A stretch of 64,000 nt of DNA from JABCPH02 sp963524305 (GCA_963524305.1 CAURGH010000008.1:1-64000); one strand, 5' to 3'; shown: positions 42,496 to 51,567, counted from the stretch's first letter. The notes: generated by a model not told the origin, from the sequence alone. Made by a program: numbers and translations.

Positions 42496-43386
42496 ATGTT
42501 ATCGGATAAAGAGTTAATGGAATTAATAGAAAAAGTGGTTAAAGAAACAGGAAATATGTCAGAAAGTAAAGTAGCAGAAGTAGCCGCTAAAGTTTCTGAA
42601 AAAGTTGGTAGCGATATTGAAGATGGGGAATTGAAAGATATAGGAAAAATCAATATAAAAGACCAATTATTAGTTGAAAATCCTGAAGATAGAGATGAAT
42701 ATATGAAATTGAAACAAAGAACATCAGCAAGATTAGGAATTGGAAGAGCTGGAACTAGATTTAAAACAGATATTTTGTTAAGATTTAGAGCTGACCATGC
42801 TGCTGCTCAAGATGCTGTGTTTAACGATGTTCCAAAAGAATTTTTAGATGAAATAGGATTGTTTGAAGTGACTACACAATGTGAAAGTCGTGACCAATAC
42901 ATAACAAGACCTGATTTAGGAAGAAAAATTAGTGATGAAGGTATAAAAATAATAAATGAAAAATGCAAAAAAAATCCAAAAGTACAAATTATTGTGTCAG
43001 ATGGATTGAGTTCTACAGCAATTGAAGCTAATGCTAAAAACATTTTACCAGCATTGGAAAATGGATTGAAAGGATATGGAATTGATACAGGAACTACATT
43101 CTTTGTAAAATATGGAAGAGTTGGAGCAGGAGACCATGTAGCGGAATTAGTAAATGCCGATGTTGTATGTATCTTGATTGGTGAAAGACCTGGATTGACA
43201 ACAGCTGAAAGTATGAGTGCTTACATAACTTATAAAGCATATGTGGGAATTCCAGAATCAAAGAGAACAGTTGTATCAAATATTCACAGAGATGGTACAC
43301 CTTCAGCAGAAGCAGGAGCTCACATTGCTACATTAATTAAGAAAATATTAGATGCTAAAGCATCTGGACAAGATTTGAAATTATAA
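42496..43386 (+). CDS. eutC: Ethanolamine ammonia-lyase small subunit
   Basis: A 296-residue small subunit that helps bind cobalamin. The N-terminal 20 residues (SDKELMELIEKVVKETGN) are an amphipathic encapsulation-type helix with a charged linker. The conserved body includes KQRTSARLGIGRAGTRFKT, DHAAAQDAVFNDV, IVSDGLSSTAIEANA, FVKYGRVGAGDHV and ILIGERPGLTTAESMSAY. It forms the (alpha2-beta2)3 complex with EutB. A strong GGAGG precedes the start. Confidence 0.97.
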   Translation: MLSDKELMELIEKVVKETGNMSESKVAEVAAKVSEKVGSDIEDGELKDIGKINIKDQLLVENPEDRDEYMKLKQRTSARLGIGRAGTRFKTDILLRFRADHAAAQDAVFNDVPKEFLDEIGLFEVTTQCESRDQYITRPDLGRKISDEGIKIINEKCKKNPKVQIIVSDGLSSTAIEANAKNILPALENGLKGYGIDTGTTFFVKYGRVGAGDHVAELVNADVVCILIGERPGLTTAESMSAYITYKAYVGIPESKRTVVSNIHRDGTPSAEAGAHIATLIKKILDAKASGQDLKL

Positions 43387-43481
43387 AAATTTTGAAAATA
43401 TATAATGAAATAAATTTTTCGATAATTTTTTGAAAATAAAAAAAGTTGTAAAAATTTGATCATAAAAATCAGGAGGAAAAT

Positions 43482-44132
43482 ATGAAAGGTGATAGATTGA
43501 AAGCTAGTGTATTAGCTACGAGATTAATACCAAATGTAGACAGCGGAATGGCAAAAGAATTAGGATTGTCAGAAGGTCATAGAAGTATTGCAATTTTGAC
43601 AGCTGATTGTGATGATGTAACATATACAGCGTTGGATGATGCGACTAAAAAAGCCGTTGTAGAAGTTGCTTATGCGAAATCATTTTATGGTGGTGCTGCA
43701 AATGCAAATACAAAATTAGCAGGAGAAGTAATTGGAATTTTATCAGGACCAACTCCAGCTGAAGTAAAAAGCGGACTTGATGCAGCAGTAGATTTTATTG
43801 AAAATGAAGCTGCATTTATAAGTGCAAATGATGATGATTCAATTGCATATTATGCTCATTGTATTTCAAGAACAGGAAGCTATTTGTCAGAAGCTTGTGG
43901 AATAAAAGAAGGAGAAGCAATTGCATATTTAATTGCACCCCCATTGGAAGCAATGTATGCTTTAGATATAGCACTTAAATCAGCAGATGTTCAGTTAGTA
44001 ACATTCTACGGACCACCTTCAGAAACAAACTTTGGTGGAGGTCTATTAACTGGAAGCCAAGCCGCATGTCAAGCTGCATGTGAAGCATTTGCCGATGCAG
44101 TTAAATCGGTTGCAGAAAAACCATTAGATTAA
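43482..44132 (+). CDS. eutL: Trimeric tandem-BMC shell protein EutL
   Basis: A 216-residue EutL, a shell trimer with a gated central pore. Family blocks are LKASVLATRLIPNVDSGMAKEL at the start, ILTADCDDVTYTALDDATKKA, YAKSFYGGAANANTKLAGEVIG, and GPPSETNFGGGLLTGSQAACQAAC at the end. With PduB it gives the locus two different tandem-BMC trimers. AGGAGG upstream; the gene ends the eutVWABCL block with a terminator-like hairpin. Confidence 0.96.
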   Translation: MKGDRLKASVLATRLIPNVDSGMAKELGLSEGHRSIAILTADCDDVTYTALDDATKKAVVEVAYAKSFYGGAANANTKLAGEVIGILSGPTPAEVKSGLDAAVDFIENEAAFISANDDDSIAYYAHCISRTGSYLSEACGIKEGEAIAYLIAPPLEAMYALDIALKSADVQLVTFYGPPSETNFGGGLLTGSQAACQAACEAFADAVKSVAEKPLD

Positions 44133-44159
44133 TTGATAATTCTAAAAAAGAATTTTAAT

Positions 44160-44238
44160 TATAGAATTGCCTTAAAATTTATGCAAATTCCGCTAAATTT
44201 ACAAAATTCCCTTTAAATAAGGCAATTCTATATTTTTC
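44160..44238 (+). terminator. Terminator between eutL and eutH
   Basis: ATAGAATTGCCTTA (from 44161) pairs with TAAGGCAATTCTAT (44218-44231), a perfect 14-bp stem with a 43-base loop, followed by ATTTTTCT. The long loop makes it unusual but it is positioned as a terminator. Confidence 0.6.
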
Positions 44239-44286
44239 TATGGACTGTGAAATTATAAAAAATTAGGAATTTTAAAAAGCAGAGTT

Positions 44287-44309
44287 TGAGAGCGGCGATT
44301 GAGTTCTCA
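44287..44309 (+). promoter_or_regulatory. Stem-loop B, upstream of eutH
   Basis: TGAGAGC pairs with GTTCTCA (one G-U) around GGCGATTGA. It aligns with stem-loop A at 27988 (AGTTT.AGAG.GG..ATT.AG pattern) and shares its 3' arm with stem-loop C at 37618. Confidence 0.5.
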
Positions 44310-44331
44310 TAAAAAAACGGAGGGATTCAAA

Positions 44332-45429
44332 ATGGGTATAGACAAAATAATAATAATAATAATGACAATCTTCATGGCAATAGGTGGAATTGATAAAATT
44401 TTTGGAAACAAACTAGGATATGGAGAAAAGTTTGAAGAAGGAATAATGGCTATGGGATCACTTGCAGTTGCAATGGTAGGAATTATTTCTTTGGCACCAG
44501 TTTTGGGTAAATTATTAACACCAATAGTAGGGCCAGTTTATTCAGCATTAGGAGCAGATCCAGCAATGTTTGCGACAACATTGCTTGCGAATGATATGGG
44601 AGGAGCGCCTCTTGCATTAGGAATGGCTAAAAATCCACAAGCAGGAGAATTAGCAGCATTTATATTAGGTTCTATGTTAGGACCAACAATCGTATTTACA
44701 ATTCCAGTAGCATTAGGAATTATTGAAAAAGATGATAATCCTTATTTAGCAAAAGGAATTTTAGCAGGAATAACAACAATCCCATTAGGAGTATTTGCAG
44801 GTGGATTAGTAGCAGGATTTCCAATAGGATTGATTTTAGTTAATTTAATACCAATAATAATTGTTGCAGCTTTAATCATTTTAGGATTAATTTTTATACC
44901 AGAAAAAATGACAAAAGGATTTGCAATATTTGGACAAGCAGTAGTAATAATAATTACAATTGGATTAGTAGCGGCAATAATTGAAGCATTGACAGGATTT
45001 GTAGTAATTCCAGGTATGGCACCAATAGCTGACGGATTAGGAACAGTTGGAGCAATCGCAATAGTATTGGCAGGAGCATATCCATTGGTACATTTTATCA
45101 CTAAAGTTTTTGGGAAACCATTGGAAGTATTAGGAAAAGGGCTTGGAATGAATGAAGCAGGAGCAGCAGGATTAGTAGCAACTTTAGCTAATAATATTCC
45201 AATGTTTGGAATTTTAAAGGATATGGATGCAAATGGAAAAGTAATGAATATTGCTTTCGCAGTAAGTGCGGCATTTGTATTTGGTGATCACTTAGGATTT
45301 ACAGCAGGATTTTCAGGTGGAAAATATACTCAAATGATTTTCCCAATGATAGTTGGAAAATTAGTAGCAGGAGTGACAGCAATTTTTGTGGCTAAAGTAT
45401 TATTTTGTAAAAAAGAAAAATCTGCTTAA
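44332..45429 (+). CDS. eutH: Ethanolamine transporter EutH
   Basis: A 365-residue polytopic membrane protein with about ten hydrophobic segments. EutH landmarks include MAMGSLAVAMVGIISLAPVL, FATTLLANDMGGAPLALGMA, FILGSMLGPTIVFTIPV, LANNIPMFGILKDM and FGDHLGFTAGF. EutH facilitates ethanolamine entry at low concentration. The start at 44332 follows CGGAGGG; an upstream in-frame start at 44299 lies in the hairpin region and is not supported. No PduF-type propanediol facilitator is found in the locus. Confidence 0.95.
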   Translation: MGIDKIIIIIMTIFMAIGGIDKIFGNKLGYGEKFEEGIMAMGSLAVAMVGIISLAPVLGKLLTPIVGPVYSALGADPAMFATTLLANDMGGAPLALGMAKNPQAGELAAFILGSMLGPTIVFTIPVALGIIEKDDNPYLAKGILAGITTIPLGVFAGGLVAGFPIGLILVNLIPIIIVAALIILGLIFIPEKMTKGFAIFGQAVVIIITIGLVAAIIEALTGFVVIPGMAPIADGLGTVGAIAIVLAGAYPLVHFITKVFGKPLEVLGKGLGMNEAGAAGLVATLANNIPMFGILKDMDANGKVMNIAFAVSAAFVFGDHLGFTAGFSGGKYTQMIFPMIVGKLVAGVTAIFVAKVLFCKKEKSA

Positions 45430-45515
45430 TTAGAAGCATTTAGAAACTACCAAAATATCCATAAATTAAAAATTTTAAAACATATTTTAAAAATCAACAG
45501 CTTGGAGGAATTTTT

Positions 45516-46649
45516 ATGTTTAAAAAGTTAGTAATGATATTTTTGATAGCAATTTCTTTAAACGGATTAGCGGCTAATCTTGATGAAGGAAGATGGGTTC
45601 CTGAAAATAGAGAAATTTTATCAAAATTAATTGATGAGAATAAAAATCAAGGAAATTATGCAGTATTTGACTGGGATTATACGTCGATTTATCAAGATAC
45701 ACAAGAAAATTTATTTAGATACCAGATTGATAATCTTAAATTTGATATGACTCCAAAAGAGTTTGCTAAAGCGATTAGAAAAGATATTCCTTTAGATGAT
45801 TTCGCAAAAGGTTATGAAAATGCTAAAGGAGAAAAAATTAATATTACAAAAATTGGAAATGATTTAGACAAAAGATATGAATTTTTGTATGAAAATTATA
45901 TAAAAAATAAAAAAATGAGTTTAGCAGAAATTCAAAAAACTGAAGAATTTAAAGATTTTAGAGGGAAATTGGCATTTTTATATGAAGCTATAGGGGGAAC
46001 TTTTTCACATGATATAGCTTATCCATGGGTATTATACTTATTTCATGGAATGACAAAAGATGAAGTTCAAAAATTGGCGAAAGAGGCTAATGACTACGGA
46101 ATTGGAAATAAATTAGGTAAATATACTCTTGAATCTAGTGATAAGTTATTAGGTGAAGCTGGGAAAATAGTGTATGAATATAAAAGTGGATTAAGAACTC
46201 AGCCTGAAATAGCAAATCTGTTCCATGAACTTCAAAAAAATGGTATTGAAGTTTACATAGTTTCTGCATCTCTTGAAGATATTGTAAAAGTTTTTGCAAG
46301 TGATAAATCATACGGATATAATTTAAAACCAGAAAATGTGTACGGAATGAGATTGGAAATGAATAAAGATAAATATTTATCTCAATATAAGAAAGGTTAC
46401 CCACAAACTCAAACAAAAGGAAAAGTAGAAACAATAAATAAATTTTTGAAACCAAAACATGGTGGAAAAGACCCTATTTTAGTAGCAGGAGATAGTGGTG
46501 GAGATGAAAATATGCTTACAGAATACAAAGGAACAAAAGTTTTGCTTCTTATGAAACGAAAAGGGAAATTAGATAATGTTGCAAAAGATAAGAGAGCTTT
46601 AATTCAAACAAGAAATGAACAAACAGGATTATTAGTTCCTAAAAATTAG
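45516..46649 (+). CDS. Secreted HAD-superfamily phosphatase
   Basis: A 377-residue protein with a signal peptide (residues 1-20, MFKKLVMIFLIAISLNGLAA) and a HAD fold. Motif I is VFDWDYTSIY (Asp52 nucleophile, Asp54), motif II is IVSASLED near 248, and motif IV is VAGDSGGDENML near 324. A large helical cap lies between motifs I and II. Such secreted HAD enzymes hydrolyse small organic phosphates. Its place between eutH and eutQ suggests phosphoethanolamine or phosphocholine as substrate, giving ethanolamine for EutH. That substrate is inferred from context only. Confidence 0.8.
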   Translation: MFKKLVMIFLIAISLNGLAANLDEGRWVPENREILSKLIDENKNQGNYAVFDWDYTSIYQDTQENLFRYQIDNLKFDMTPKEFAKAIRKDIPLDDFAKGYENAKGEKINITKIGNDLDKRYEFLYENYIKNKKMSLAEIQKTEEFKDFRGKLAFLYEAIGGTFSHDIAYPWVLYLFHGMTKDEVQKLAKEANDYGIGNKLGKYTLESSDKLLGEAGKIVYEYKSGLRTQPEIANLFHELQKNGIEVYIVSASLEDIVKVFASDKSYGYNLKPENVYGMRLEMNKDKYLSQYKKGYPQTQTKGKVETINKFLKPKHGGKDPILVAGDSGGDENMLTEYKGTKVLLLMKRKGKLDNVAKDKRALIQTRNEQTGLLVPKN

Positions 46650-46719
46650 GAATGACATAATCAATTAGTATCAAAAGTAGATACATTCTCAATTTTGAGA
46701 TAAGAGGAGAGATGACAAA

Positions 46720-47187
46720 ATGGGATTACAAGATTTAGATAGAGAAACTTTAGAAAAGTTATTGAGAAAAGTAGTAGCAGAAGAATTAAGCAGAAAAGCT
46801 GGAGATAGTTTTGAAAAATATATGGATCCAAGCGGAGTTGGAGTTGTAAAAATACCAACTGTTAAACCAAAAAAATTCGATACAGGAAATCCAAATGACA
46901 AAGTATATTTAACTGATGTTTTCACAATTGATGAAAGCAAAAGATTGAGTTGCGGAGTAATGGAAATGGAAGAATCAGCATTTGATTGGACATTGAATTA
47001 TGATGAAATTGATTATGTAATAGAAGGAACTTTAGAAATAATCGTAGATGGAAGAAAAGTTGTTGGAAATAAAGGTGAAGCAATTTTAATTCCAAAAGGT
47101 TCAAAAATCCAATTCAGTGCACCAAAATTTGCAAGATTCTTGTATGTGATTTATCCAGCTGATTGGCAAGAAAAATTAGAAAAATAG
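46720..47187 (+). CDS. eutQ: EutQ, cupin-fold acetate kinase-like protein
   Basis: A 155-residue EutQ. Residues 3-24 are an amphipathic helix (DRETLEKLLRKVVAEELSRK), followed by DPSGVGVVKIPTVKP and a cupin domain with MEMEESAFDWTLNYDEIDYVIEGTLEIIV and GEAILIPKGSKIQF. EutQ of Salmonella is reported to have acetate kinase activity and to be needed in anaerobic ethanolamine use. With PduL it could make ATP from acyl-CoA. It is the last gene of the locus and is followed by a strong terminator. Confidence 0.93.
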   Translation: MGLQDLDRETLEKLLRKVVAEELSRKAGDSFEKYMDPSGVGVVKIPTVKPKKFDTGNPNDKVYLTDVFTIDESKRLSCGVMEMEESAFDWTLNYDEIDYVIEGTLEIIVDGRKVVGNKGEAILIPKGSKIQFSAPKFARFLYVIYPADWQEKLEK

Positions 47188-47199
47188 AATATTATTGTA

Positions 47200-47231
47200 A
47201 GAGTAGAAAATTTTTTCTGCTCTTTTTTTCT
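47200..47231 (+). terminator. Terminator ending the microcompartment locus
   Basis: AGAGTAGAAAA pairs with TTTTCTGCTCT (one G-U) across a two-to-four T loop, followed by TTTTTTTCTC, 13 bases after the eutQ stop. The rest of the spacer to 47539 is AT-rich with no gene that I can support. Confidence 0.85.
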
Positions 47232-47539
47232 CTAAATTTCAATTTAAAAATTTTTATTTTATAGTTTACTAAAATACCCATTTATGATAAAATAAAGTGT
47301 AAAAAATATGATAATATGACTTCAAAAAAGGAATAAATGATTATTTTTTGAGGGGTCTTGAATATAAACGGTTTTAGTAAATAAGATACAGTCAAATTGT
47401 CTGTAGAAATAGGAAATGCTAAAAAAGTAAAACTAATGAAAGGAGAGGCTACTTAAAATATTGATTGACTAATTTTAGATTTGAAATTAAAAAAATTTAG
47501 AATGAAAAAAATAATTAGTAGAAGTAGCAAAAAGATATA

Positions 47540-48118
47540 ATGCTAGAGACAATGATATTTAGAGAGATTAGATATAATGAAAATAATGAGCAACTTCTTA
47601 AAGAAAATTTGAAAAAAATTGCTGAAAATCCAGATAATATAGAAGTTTTGCAAACGTTAGCTTCGATTTATCACGCGCTAAAAGAAAATGACAAAGCAAT
47701 AGAAATATACGAAAAATTAGTTAAGTTAAAACCAGAAAATCATACAATTAGGGCATTTTTGGGATATTTGTATTATGAAAGTGAAGATTTAGATAATGCA
47801 GAAAAATACTTTGAAGAAGTTTTGGATAATATTTCGGAACCATTTGTGATGTTTCTTTTAGGGAATGTTTATGCGAGGAAAGGGAAAATATCAACAGCAG
47901 TAAATTGTTATGAATTGGCGATATTTCTTGATTTTGACATGTATATAGCACATATTGACTTTGCGAGAAAATATGAGCATATGGGAAGACATAAAGAGGC
48001 ATTGAAAGAGTATAAAGCCGCGTATGAAATTGATTCAAGAGATGAAGGGTTGATAGAAAAAATCGAATATCTTGAGGAAAAATGTAAGAATAATACTGGG
48101 AGTGAAAAGGCTCATTAA
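47540..48118 (+). CDS. Tetratricopeptide-repeat protein
   Basis: A 192-residue soluble protein made mostly of TPR units. Repeat signatures are visible at about residues 38-70 (LASIYHALKENDKAIEIYEK), 72-104 (AFLGYLYYESEDLDNAEKYF), 106-138 (LLGNVYARKGKISTAVNCYE) and 140-172 (YEHMGRHKEALKEYKAAYEI). There is no signal peptide or catalytic domain. TPR proteins are protein-interaction scaffolds; the partner is unknown. It is monocistronic with a hairpin terminator. Confidence 0.8.
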   Translation: MLETMIFREIRYNENNEQLLKENLKKIAENPDNIEVLQTLASIYHALKENDKAIEIYEKLVKLKPENHTIRAFLGYLYYESEDLDNAEKYFEEVLDNISEPFVMFLLGNVYARKGKISTAVNCYELAIFLDFDMYIAHIDFARKYEHMGRHKEALKEYKAAYEIDSRDEGLIEKIEYLEEKCKNNTGSEKAH

Positions 48119-48183
48119 TTATGGGGTTATTTGCAATTTCAAAAGTAAAAAATATAGTATGAAAAGTGTAAAAAATTTAAAAT

Positions 48184-48207
48184 CGAGCTGGTGAAAGCTC
48201 GTTTTTA
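48184..48207 (+). terminator. Terminator after the TPR gene
   Basis: CGAGCT and AGCTCG form a perfect stem with a six-base loop, followed by TTTTTA. Confidence 0.85.
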
Positions 48208-48272
48208 TTTGTTAGGAAATTAAAAAAATATAGAAAATTTAAAAGTAATTTTAAAATTAAAAAGGAGGAAAA

Positions 48273-49124
48273 ATGGTAAATTTATTATGTGATGCGATAA
48301 TACCTGACGGGCCTATGAAAGAGGTCACTGAAATTGAAGATAGCCTGAGAACAAAGTACAAAAAATCAATTTTATCTAAATTTTTAAAAGCAATAAATGA
48401 TTTTGATCTTGTACAAGATGGCGATAAAATAGCGATAGGAGTGTCTGGTGGAAAAGACAGTTTGCTTTTAGTGAAACTGTTTCACGAATTAAAAAAGGAT
48501 AAAAGAAGAAATTTTGAATTTAAGGCGGTTAGCTTAAATCCTGGATTTAGGGATAGCGATTTGAATCAGTTTAAGCAAAATTTAAAGAATTTGAATATTG
48601 ATTGCGAAATAATTGACACAAATATTTGGGAAATTGCAAATGAAAAAGCAAAAGATTATCCATGTTTTTTATGCGCAAAAATGAGAAGAGGAATTCTATA
48701 TAGAAAAGTTGAAGAATTTGGGTTTAATAAATTGACATTAGGACATCATTTTGATGACGTAATCGAAACAACACTAATAAATATGCTTTATGCAGGAACA
48801 GTCAAAACAATGACACCAAAAGTATCATCAACCTCAGGGAAATTGGAGTTAATAAGACCATTAATTTACGTGAAAGAAGCCGATATAATTGATTACACAA
48901 AAACAAATGGAATTAGAGCAATGAACTGCGGATGTACAATAGAAGCTGGAAAAACGTCAAGCAAAAGAAGAGAAGTAAAAGATCTGTTAGCAGCTTTAGA
49001 AGAAAAACATCCAGGCGTAAAACAAAGTGTCTTCAATTCTATGAGGAATATCAATTTAGATTATGTTTTTGGTTATACTCGTGGAAATAAAAGTGATAAA
49101 ACTGAAGATTTGGCAGATGAATAG
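48273..49124 (+). CDS. ttcA: TtcA-like tRNA thiolation PP-loop enzyme
   Basis: A 283-residue N-type ATP pyrophosphatase. The PP-loop is IGVSGGKDSLLLVK near residue 57, the family CxxC is PCFLCAKMRRG near 130, LGHHFDDVIET follows near 152, and NCGC supplies a later cysteine pair near 224. TtcA proteins bind an iron-sulfur cluster with these cysteines and make 2-thiocytidine in tRNA; related enzymes thiolate uridine, so the exact target is open. GGAGG precedes the start. Confidence 0.85.
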   Translation: MVNLLCDAIIPDGPMKEVTEIEDSLRTKYKKSILSKFLKAINDFDLVQDGDKIAIGVSGGKDSLLLVKLFHELKKDKRRNFEFKAVSLNPGFRDSDLNQFKQNLKNLNIDCEIIDTNIWEIANEKAKDYPCFLCAKMRRGILYRKVEEFGFNKLTLGHHFDDVIETTLINMLYAGTVKTMTPKVSSTSGKLELIRPLIYVKEADIIDYTKTNGIRAMNCGCTIEAGKTSSKRREVKDLLAALEEKHPGVKQSVFNSMRNINLDYVFGYTRGNKSDKTEDLADE

Positions 49125-49197
49125 GTTTTGTTAGAAAATTTTATAAATATCTTTAAATAAATTCAAAAAAGAAAAGAATTTTAAGAAAGGAAAAATT

Positions 49198-50019
49198 ATG
49201 TTAGAAATTATAAAAGTTTTTATATTAAGTCTAGTAGAAGGACTTACAGAGTTTATACCTGTCAGCAGTACAGGTCATATGATACTTGTAGATCAATTTT
49301 TACAATTATCAAAAAATGAGGAATTTGCAAATGCATTTAAGATAATTATACAGTTGGGGGCGATTTTATCAGTAGTTGTGTATTATTGGAAAAGAATTTT
49401 CCCATTTGCAAAAGGGCTTAGTAAAAGTCAGAAAATGGATATTATTCAAATGTGGATAAAAATAGTAATTGCGGTAATTCCTGCGATTGTTTTGGGATTA
49501 TTGTTTGATGATGTTATTGACAAATTATTATTTAATTCAGTAGTTGTAGCGATAACACTGATTGTTTATGGAGTTATACTTATTTGGCTAGAATCTGGTA
49601 AAAAAAGAGAAGGTAAAATTACTTCAATCACTCAAATGCCTATAAAAACTGCAATTGGAGTGGGACTATTTCAATGTCTTGCAATGATTCCTGGAACTTC
49701 AAGATCTGCAGCCACTATTATTGGAGGAGTTTTACTTGGATTGAATAGAGTGCTTGCAACAGAATTTTCATTTTTCCTTGCGATTCCAACAATGCTTGGA
49801 GCTACTCTTTTAAAATTGGTAAAACTTGGGACAGCATTAAGTGTTTATGAATGGTTCTTGATTGCGTTAGGTTTTGTATTATCATTTGTTTTTGCTTATG
49901 CCGTTATAAAAGTGTTTATGGATTATATCAAAAAGCACGATTTTAAAGTGTTTGGTTATTATAGAATTGTTTTAGGAATTATTGTTTTATTGTTATTTTT
50001 CATGGGAGTGATAAAATAG
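49198..50019 (+). CDS. uppP: Undecaprenyl-diphosphatase UppP/BacA
   Basis: A 273-residue membrane enzyme with about eight hydrophobic helices that recycles undecaprenyl pyrophosphate for cell-wall synthesis. The two conserved signatures are LVEGLTEFIPVSSTGHMIL near residue 12 and QCLAMIPGTSRSAATIIGG near 160. Length is normal. The start has AAAGGAAA; the radical SAM gene begins three bases after the stop, so both are likely co-transcribed. Confidence 0.96.
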   Translation: MLEIIKVFILSLVEGLTEFIPVSSTGHMILVDQFLQLSKNEEFANAFKIIIQLGAILSVVVYYWKRIFPFAKGLSKSQKMDIIQMWIKIVIAVIPAIVLGLLFDDVIDKLLFNSVVVAITLIVYGVILIWLESGKKREGKITSITQMPIKTAIGVGLFQCLAMIPGTSRSAATIIGGVLLGLNRVLATEFSFFLAIPTMLGATLLKLVKLGTALSVYEWFLIALGFVLSFVFAYAVIKVFMDYIKKHDFKVFGYYRIVLGIIVLLLFFMGVIK

Positions 50020-50022
50020 AAA

Positions 50023-51567
50023 ATGATAATTTCAAATGTAGAAATCAATAAAAATAAATTTGAAGAATTTGTAAGGGTTTTATTACTGGAAAAATATGAA
50101 ATTTTAGATAAAAATTCTGGAGAAAGTATTTTTTTTGAAGTAATAGAAAACTCTAAAAAAATTGAAGTGAAAGCAATTTTGACAAATGAAAAATTTTTAG
50201 AGAATAATGAGAAAGAAAGTGAAGGAAATTCAAAAATAAAAATTGAGGTTGTAAAAGATTTTGAGATAAAAATGCTGGATAAGGCGAAAATATTGAAAGA
50301 GATTGATTTTTCATACGAAAAAATTTGTGATGATTATTTTGATCAGGCGGAAGTTATGATGAAAACCGTGTTGATGAAATTATTTGGGAAGGAAAAGTCT
50401 TACAAATGGGGAACACTGATTGGAGTGAGACCAACTAAAATTGTAGGAAGATTCTTGAAAATGGGACTTTCATATGAAAAAATTTCTGAAATATTGGAAA
50501 ATATTTATTTGGTTAGCGAGATGAAACGAGATTTGTTGATTGGAATTGTGAAAAGACAAGAGCCATATTTAGATAAGGAAACAATTGGAATTTACATTGG
50601 AATTGCTTTTTGTCCTACTAAATGCTCGTATTGTTCATTCCCTGCATATTTATTACGAGGGAAGTATGCTGAGAGATATTCTGAATATATTGAGTCGATT
50701 TACCGAGAAATTCGTGAAATTGGTGAGTTGACATGTGAATTGAATCTGAAAATAAATACGATTTATATCGGTGGTGGGACACCTTCAATTTTGACAGCTG
50801 AAGAGATTAAGAAAATGTTGGAAACAATTAAAGAAAGCTATGATTTGAGTTGTTTGAAGGAATTTACATTTGAAGCTGGACGGATTGATACGTTGGATGA
50901 GGAAAAATTGACGATTATTAAGAATTATGGGATTAACAAAATTAGTATAAATCCACAATCGTTTAATGATGCAACATTAAAGCTCGTAAACCGTTATCAC
51001 AACAGAGAACAGTTTGATTTTGTTTACAAACTTGCAAAAGATCTTGGGTTAGAAATAAATATGGATTTAATTTTGGGATTGCCACGTGAGACGACAGAAG
51101 ATATTTTACATACGATGGACGAAGTTGCAAAATATGACATGGAAAATTTGACAATTCATAATTTAGCGATAAAAAATGCGAGTAAACTGAATAAGGAAAA
51201 TTACAAGCATAAAGATATTTTGGATTATGAAATGATTTTTAAAAAAATTGATGAAGTTACGATGAATAAAGGATTGAAGCCGTATTACATGTATCGTCAA
51301 AAAAATAGTTTTCAGTGGGGAGAAAATCTAGGTTACGCACTTGATAATTGTGAGTCGATTTACAATATTGAGATGATTGAGGAAAATAAGACAATTATTG
51401 GGATTGGTGCGGGTGCAATTACAAAGTTGATTTGGCAGGACGAGAGGTTGAAAAAAGATAATATAAAAAGAATTGTGAATCCGAAAGATCCGCTTGTTTG
51501 GATGAATGAATTGGATGAGCGATTAGAAAAGAAAAAAGGGGAAATAAAAAAATTATTTAAAAAATAG
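50023..51567 (+). CDS. hemZ: Radical SAM coproporphyrinogen III oxidase-like protein (HemZ type)
   Basis: A 514-residue radical SAM protein. Residues 1-180 are a variable N-terminal region with RPTKIVGRFL. The [4Fe-4S] motif is FCPTKCSYCSFPAYLL near 199-214 (CxxxCxxC). INTIYIGGGTPSIL, INPQSFND and DLILGLPRETTED are typical of HemN/HemW/HemZ. The extended N-terminus favours HemZ over HemW. HemZ is named coproporphyrinogen dehydrogenase, but heme synthesis genes are not adjacent and HemW-like proteins act in heme handling, so the reaction is uncertain. Confidence 0.82.
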   Translation: MIISNVEINKNKFEEFVRVLLLEKYEILDKNSGESIFFEVIENSKKIEVKAILTNEKFLENNEKESEGNSKIKIEVVKDFEIKMLDKAKILKEIDFSYEKICDDYFDQAEVMMKTVLMKLFGKEKSYKWGTLIGVRPTKIVGRFLKMGLSYEKISEILENIYLVSEMKRDLLIGIVKRQEPYLDKETIGIYIGIAFCPTKCSYCSFPAYLLRGKYAERYSEYIESIYREIREIGELTCELNLKINTIYIGGGTPSILTAEEIKKMLETIKESYDLSCLKEFTFEAGRIDTLDEEKLTIIKNYGINKISINPQSFNDATLKLVNRYHNREQFDFVYKLAKDLGLEINMDLILGLPRETTEDILHTMDEVAKYDMENLTIHNLAIKNASKLNKENYKHKDILDYEMIFKKIDEVTMNKGLKPYYMYRQKNSFQWGENLGYALDNCESIYNIEMIEENKTIIGIGAGAITKLIWQDERLKKDNIKRIVNPKDPLVWMNELDERLEKKKGEIKKLFKK

